A stretch of 8,369 nt of DNA. Origin: Coriobacteriales bacterium (GTDB lineage: Bacteria > Actinomycetota > Coriobacteriia > Coriobacteriales > UBA8131). The stretch covers positions 1 through 8,369 of the forward strand of contig JAISUQ010000126.1 of NCBI GenBank assembly GCA_031272005.1. Direction: 5' to 3'. The notes beneath the pieces are model-generated. The model saw only the letters and a program-made list of their open reading frames with translations, ran no database searches and was not told the origin of the DNA. A program made the position numbers and the translations under genes. This document shows, in pieces, positions 5,238 through 8,369 of this stretch; positions within the stretch are counted from its first letter, which is position 1, and each line of letters begins with the position of its first letter.

Positions 5238-5699
5238 ATGAGAGCCTTTCAGTGTGACCAATGTGGAAGCACCCACCTCGTATGGGAGGGCAGCCTGTTG
5301 GTCTGCCAGTACTGTCATACCAAGTTTTTCCCAGATAGCTTCATCTACCAGCCGGAGCGAACATTCTTAAGCTGCAATCTGGCCGGGTTTGAGCACTGGG
5401 GCGGTTTGCAGGTCTTTCATCGGTTGCAAATCGGCACGCAACTGTGGCTGCATGCCGAGCCGCACAACCCTTATGACCCACAGGCTGTCGCAGTATATTA
5501 TCAGAATATCAAGATTGGCTATATTCCGCGCAAGCATAACGCCCCAATCAGCGCGCTGGCCAAAATGGGCTACCTCAATATGCTCGGCGTCTTCATCACC
5601 AAGATAGCACCCAACCAACACCCCGAACGCCAAATCGGCCTGACCATCAAAACCCGCAATGCCAATCCGGTGCTATTCGAAACCGCCAAACAGCTGTAG
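5238..5699 (+). CDS. Zinc-ribbon and HIRAN-domain protein
   Basis: This 153-residue protein has two parts. Residues 1-30 hold a zinc ribbon with two Cys pairs: CDQC (C6, C9) and CQYC (C23, C26). Residues about 48-140 match a HIRAN domain: AGFEHWGGLQVF, then LQIGTQLWLHAEPHNPYDPQ, AVAVYYQNIKIGYIPR, and a final strand MLGVFITKI. HIRAN domains occur in eukaryotic Rad5/HLTF helicases, where they bind 3' DNA ends, and as small stand-alone bacterial proteins often found in accessory regions. Here there is no helicase or nuclease domain, so a DNA-end or nucleic-acid binding role is likely but unproven. A weak AGAGAAAG lies about 9 bases before the ATG. The gene appears monocistronic and converges on the Mo operon across a repeat-rich gap. 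Confidence 0.82.
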   Translation: MRAFQCDQCGSTHLVWEGSLLVCQYCHTKFFPDSFIYQPERTFLSCNLAGFEHWGGLQVFHRLQIGTQLWLHAEPHNPYDPQAVAVYYQNIKIGYIPRKHNAPISALAKMGYLNMLGVFITKIAPNQHPERQIGLTIKTRNANPVLFETAKQL

Positions 5700-5741
5700 A
5701 TTGTACCTGTTTCGGCGAAACCCCTTCATATTCAAGCTGCA

Positions 5742-5789
5742 CTCTCTGACTCTCTGGCTCTCTGGCTCTCAGACTCTCTGGCCCTCAGA
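5742..5789 (+). repeat. Six tandem 8-bp units (CTCTCTGG type)
   Basis: The units read CTCTCTGA, CTCTCTGG, CTCTCTGG, CTCTCAGA, CTCTCTGG and CCCTCAGA, without gaps. This is a short minisatellite in the space between two convergent genes, probably noncoding and prone to slippage. Confidence 0.75.
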
Positions 5790-5802
5790 CTGACAGCAAA
5801 CA

Positions 5803-5840
5803 TCCGCTATAACTCTACTTTTCTATGGACTTATAGCGGA
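5803..5840. repeat. Perfect 10-bp inverted repeat between convergent genes
   Basis: TCCGCTATAA (5803-5812) pairs exactly with TTATAGCGGA (5831-5840) around an 18-base loop. It lies about 100 bases after the HIRAN gene stop. It could be a weak bidirectional transcript end or the ends of a very small element. There is no T-run after either arm. Confidence 0.65.
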
Positions 5841-5849
5841 AGTTCAGCT

Positions 5850-5914
5850 GGGGTGACAGCAAGGGGGTGACAGCAGGGGGGGTGACAGCAGGGACGGTTC
5901 CCGCTGTCACCCCC
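5850..5914. repeat. GGGGTGACAGC repeat, three direct copies and one inverted, forming a 16-bp hairpin
   Basis: GGGGTGACAGCA occurs at 5850-5861, 5864-5875 and 5879-5890. The reverse complement follows at 5903-5914 (GCTGTCACCCCC). The third and inverted copies form a 12-bp perfect stem, extended by GGGA/TCCC with one bulged A and a CGGT loop. On the minus strand this stands 11 bases after the stop of the ferredoxin gene, so it probably protects or ends that operon's mRNA. Similar 'GTGACAG...GGGACGGTTC...CTGTCAC' units are, from memory, repeated in many anaerobic Gram-positive genomes near REP-type transposases. Confidence 0.75.
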
Positions 5915-5925
5915 TGCTTGCTGGC

Positions 5926-6261
5926 TCAGGCGGCAAAGGCCACTGTGCGGCGCCCTTGAGCCCACTCGCCAGCAGCCGTGCTGTCGCCCACATACAGGGC
6001 GTGTCCCATGCAGACCTTGGCGCAAAGCGGCGCAGAACCGTCTGCCCTGTCTGGGCAACTCTCACAGCAATCCAGGCTCACCGGAACAGGAAAGCGATCC
6101 ATGTACAGCTTATCCCCGACCTTCTCCGGATAAAGATACTCCGGGGTCACTTTCAGCCACTTGACGTCTACGTCCAGATCATTGACCAGTTTGCAGGCGT
6201 TCTGGCAGGCAAAACATCCCGTGCACATATCCAAATCCACAACCAGACTGATGTTTTTCAT
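5926..6261 (-). CDS. Small 4Fe-4S ferredoxin subunit of the Mo/W oxidoreductase
   Basis: This 111-residue protein probably carries electrons to or from the catalytic subunit encoded just upstream. Cluster 1 comes from CTGCFACQNAC (C13, C16, C19, C23). Cluster 2 comes from CCESC and LCAKVC (C66, C69, C80, C84, with C65 spare). This is the DmsB/NrfC-like iron-sulfur subunit pattern, but such subunits are usually about 180-200 residues with four clusters; this one has room for two. No signal peptide or membrane segment is visible. The start was chosen at ATG 6261-6259 because GGAGG lies 8 bases upstream and only one base separates it from the preceding TGA, showing translational coupling. An in-frame start further upstream would overlap the catalytic gene. 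The ORF ends just before a strong hairpin repeat. No membrane-anchor gene follows. Confidence 0.88.
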   Translation of the reverse strand: MKNISLVVDLDMCTGCFACQNACKLVNDLDVDVKWLKVTPEYLYPEKVGDKLYMDRFPVPVSLDCCESCPDRADGSAPLCAKVCMGHALYVGDSTAAGEWAQGRRTVAFAA

Positions 6262-6262
6262 C

Positions 6263-8369
6263 TCAAGCCTCCAACTTCTCAATCTCGCAACGCCATGACC
6301 GGTAGGGTGGCGTGCCATAGGTACCGTCCGATGGGTTGCCGGGCATCAGCATATTGGGATTGGCCTCTTTGTAGCCATAGCCCTTCAGGCCCAGCTCCTG
6401 GCAGGCGTGCTTCCAACCGGGGCGCGGCAGATGCGCGCAACGGGCGTCGATGGCCTTGGTGACCACGGCCTTGGCCACGATCTGCTTGTCGTTGGGCGCC
6501 TTGACCCGCACCCAGTCGCCGTCAGAGATACCCCGGGCCCGAGCGGCATCAGGGTGCAACTCGATGTAGGGGTCCTTGGCAATCTCGCGCTGCATGGGGA
6601 TATTGGTCCAGGCCGAGTGATAATACGGATAAATGCGGCCGCCGCTCATCAGGTACAGCGGGTATTGCTCGGCCATCGCCTCGTTATCGTAGACCGACGG
6701 TGCCTGCCATTTGGGCAAAGGCCCATAGCCAAAGTGGTCGTAGGTGTTGTTGTACAGCTCCACCCGACCACTGGGGGTCCTGAAGCCCAGGCCTCCGTCG
6801 GGACGCTCCAGTCCCTGGGCATACTTCTGGTAGACGCGCTTATCCCCACCATAGGTGATGATATAGGGCTCTTCGAGCAGCTGCTCCCAGGGTTTATCCA
6901 CATCGTAGAAGGTCTTCAGGCGCCACTGGTGCATCTCGCGGGTGTTTGCCCAGGGCCACTCCTCCTCGTTGAAGCGTTTGCCCAGCTGCAGGATGAACTC
7001 CCAGTCGTCGATGCACTCGCCGGGCGGGTCGACTGCCTTTTGCGGCACCACAAAAGGACAAGGTTCGGATAAAATCTCCTCGTCGTGCTGACCTTCGCGC
7101 TCCGACCAGTGACTGGAGGGCAGCACCAGGTCGGCGATGTGGCTCATGGCGTTCATGTAATAATCCTTGACGCAGATAAAATCCATGTTCGAGAGGCCCT
7201 CCATGGCGTTGTCGGCCTCCTCGTAGCACATCGGGATGTCGTTGGCTATGGTCACGATGCCGCGCACCGGGCGCGGTGCATCGTCGCGCTTCTTGGCATT
7301 CTCCCACACAGCGTGCGGCCAGGCCTGGCCGGCCATGGCCAGGAGGGGCTTCTCATCCAGCCCCGGCAGCTTCTTGATGTTCTCGATGACTTCCTCGCTG
7401 ATCAGGGTGATCTCGTGGGCCAGCATCACATCCCAGCTCTTGTTGGAGAGATTGCCGCCCTTGGCGTCCAAATCGCCCAGGATAGACATCAGGTTGGCAA
7501 TGGCACGCCCAGTATGCATGCCGTTCTCATGTACGCTGGAGCCCAGAGAGGAAGTGATATTGGTGGGACGGCACTCCCCCATCATGTGGGCGGCCGCCCG
7601 GATGGTATCAGCCGGCACCCAACTGATGGACTCCGCCCATTCTGGCGTGTACTCCTTTACCGACTCGGCCATCTCATCAAAGCCGTAGGTCCACTTCTCG
7701 CAGAAGTCGGCGTCATAGAGCTTATCAGCGATGACTACATTGAGCAGAGCCAGGGCAATGGCCAGGTCGGAGCCCGGCTTGGGCTGCATCCAGATGTCGG
7801 CCTTGGAGGCCAGCTCGGTAAACCGCGGGTCGATGACGATCAGCTTGCAGCCGCGCTGTTTGGCTTCCAGGATCTGATGCCCGGCGGTGCCTGCCCAGGA
7901 TGTAAAGGCGTTGATGCCCCACATCACACAGCAGTTGCCGTTGAGGATGTCAGCGGCGTCGGTAAATGAGTAGAAGCCAAAGGTGTGCAGGGTGGGCAGC
8001 AGGTTGGGCATCAGGCAGACATGCGTGGGAGCCAGGCAGAAGCCGCCGGTACCGATGGTTTTGTCGATTCGGAAGTGCCAGTGATTGGAGCCGCGGCCAG
8101 TGCCCTGAGAAATCAGAAAGGCCGCCGGGCCATACTTGGCTTGGATGCTCTTGATATTCTCCACAATCAGATCATAGGCCTCTGACCAGCTGATACGCTC
8201 CCACTCGCCGGCGCCACGCGGGCCTTTGCGCTTGAGCGGGTAAGCCAGGCGGTTAGGGTCGGCATGGATTTGTTGGGCGGAGAAGGCCTTGCAGCAGAGC
8301 ATGCCCCGGGAGACCGGGTGGTTGGGGTCGCCTTCGACCCGGGTGATGTCGTTGCCATCAACATGCACG
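6263..8369 (-). CDS. Molybdopterin (Mo/W-bisPGD) oxidoreductase catalytic subunit, 5' end cut by window
   Basis: About 701 residues are visible; the N-terminus lies beyond the right edge. The protein belongs to the DMSO reductase family. The visible part begins VHVDGNDITRVEGDPNHPVS followed by RGMLCCKAF, which holds the fourth Cys of the N-terminal [4Fe-4S] site; the first three should lie just off the edge. GTGRGSNHWHFR (89-100) and GTGGFCLAPTHVCLMPN (106-122) form the active-site region, where C111 or C118 may ligate the metal. Cofactor-binding stretches follow: WGINAF, IVIDPRFTELASKADIW, SSLGSSVHENGMHTGRA, LGDLDAKGGNL and DLVLPSSHWSEREG. The C-terminal part, from LYLMSGGRIYPYYHSAW (about 570 onward), is the molydopterin-dinucleotide-binding domain. 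The substrate is unknown; the family includes reductases, acetylene hydratase, transhydroxylase and catechol dehydroxylases. Any Tat signal is outside the window. The gene stops one base before the ferredoxin gene and forms an operon with it. Confidence 0.92.
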   Translation of the reverse strand, partial: VHVDGNDITRVEGDPNHPVSRGMLCCKAFSAQQIHADPNRLAYPLKRKGPRGAGEWERISWSEAYDLIVENIKSIQAKYGPAAFLISQGTGRGSNHWHFRIDKTIGTGGFCLAPTHVCLMPNLLPTLHTFGFYSFTDAADILNGNCCVMWGINAFTSWAGTAGHQILEAKQRGCKLIVIDPRFTELASKADIWMQPKPGSDLAIALALLNVVIADKLYDADFCEKWTYGFDEMAESVKEYTPEWAESISWVPADTIRAAAHMMGECRPTNITSSLGSSVHENGMHTGRAIANLMSILGDLDAKGGNLSNKSWDVMLAHEITLISEEVIENIKKLPGLDEKPLLAMAGQAWPHAVWENAKKRDDAPRPVRGIVTIANDIPMCYEEADNAMEGLSNMDFICVKDYYMNAMSHIADLVLPSSHWSEREGQHDEEILSEPCPFVVPQKAVDPPGECIDDWEFILQLGKRFNEEEWPWANTREMHQWRLKTFYDVDKPWEQLLEEPYIITYGGDKRVYQKYAQGLERPDGGLGFRTPSGRVELYNNTYDHFGYGPLPKWQAPSVYDNEAMAEQYPLYLMSGGRIYPYYHSAWTNIPMQREIAKDPYIELHPDAARARGISDGDWVRVKAPNDKQIVAKAVVTKAIDARCAHLPRPGWKHACQELGLKGYGYKEANPNMLMPGNPSDGTYGTPPYRSWRCEIEKLEA

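Noticed and set aside
7085..7969. Plus-strand reading frame of 294 codons
   Set aside because: It lies antisense within the well-supported Mo oxidoreductase gene, has no ribosome site and no recognisable domain.

Overview
The window suggests an anaerobic bacterium from a lineage that uses T-box riboswitches (Bacillota, Actinomycetota such as Coriobacteriia, or Chloroflexota). This rests on three things: a T-box leader in front of a TrpB2-type tryptophan synthase beta gene, a molybdopterin/Fe-S oxidoreductase operon, and a GC-rich coding background. The sequence alone does not fix the species.

Layout. Positions 71-1342 hold a convergent pair: a small XRE-family regulator on the plus strand and a protein resembling a class III nucleotidyl cyclase on the minus strand. 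Positions 1343-2310 hold no intact gene. They hold decayed accessory DNA: a fragment of a RhuM-family gene, the right end of a TnpB (IS605/IS1341-type) element with its terminal hairpin, a GC-rich hairpin, and three copies of a 25-28 bp repeat (two direct, one inverted). Positions 2311-4261 form a complete minus-strand unit: promoter, Trp-type T-box leader, intrinsic terminator, Shine-Dalgarno and trpB2. Positions 4365-5030 are a dead insertion sequence, bounded by perfect 12-bp inverted repeats. It holds the N-terminal part of a DDE transposase broken by one nonsense codon, two single-base deletions and loss of the C-terminal part. Positions 5238-5699 encode a zinc-ribbon plus HIRAN-domain protein. 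Positions 5700-5925 are packed with repeats. From 5926 to the right edge the minus strand carries a Mo/W-bisPGD oxidoreductase catalytic subunit, whose N-terminus is cut by the window edge. A small two-cluster ferredoxin subunit follows it after a single base.

How it works together. The two metabolic blocks are independent. TrpB2 would be made when uncharged tRNA-Trp accumulates; the leader's TGG specifier and its TGGC tRNA-end-binding bases both fit tRNA-Trp. The Mo enzyme would pass electrons to or from its ferredoxin partner; its substrate cannot be named from this window. The rest (XRE/cyclase-like pair, RhuM scar, TnpB scar, IS scar, HIRAN gene) looks like an accessory region worn down by insertions and deletions.

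The points most worth a second look are the cyclase-like protein with a palindrome over its putative promoter, the T-box leader, the deleted IS with intact ends, and the structured repeats after trpB2 and after the Mo operon. I saw no CRISPR array, rRNA or tRNA, and no clear new multi-gene system.
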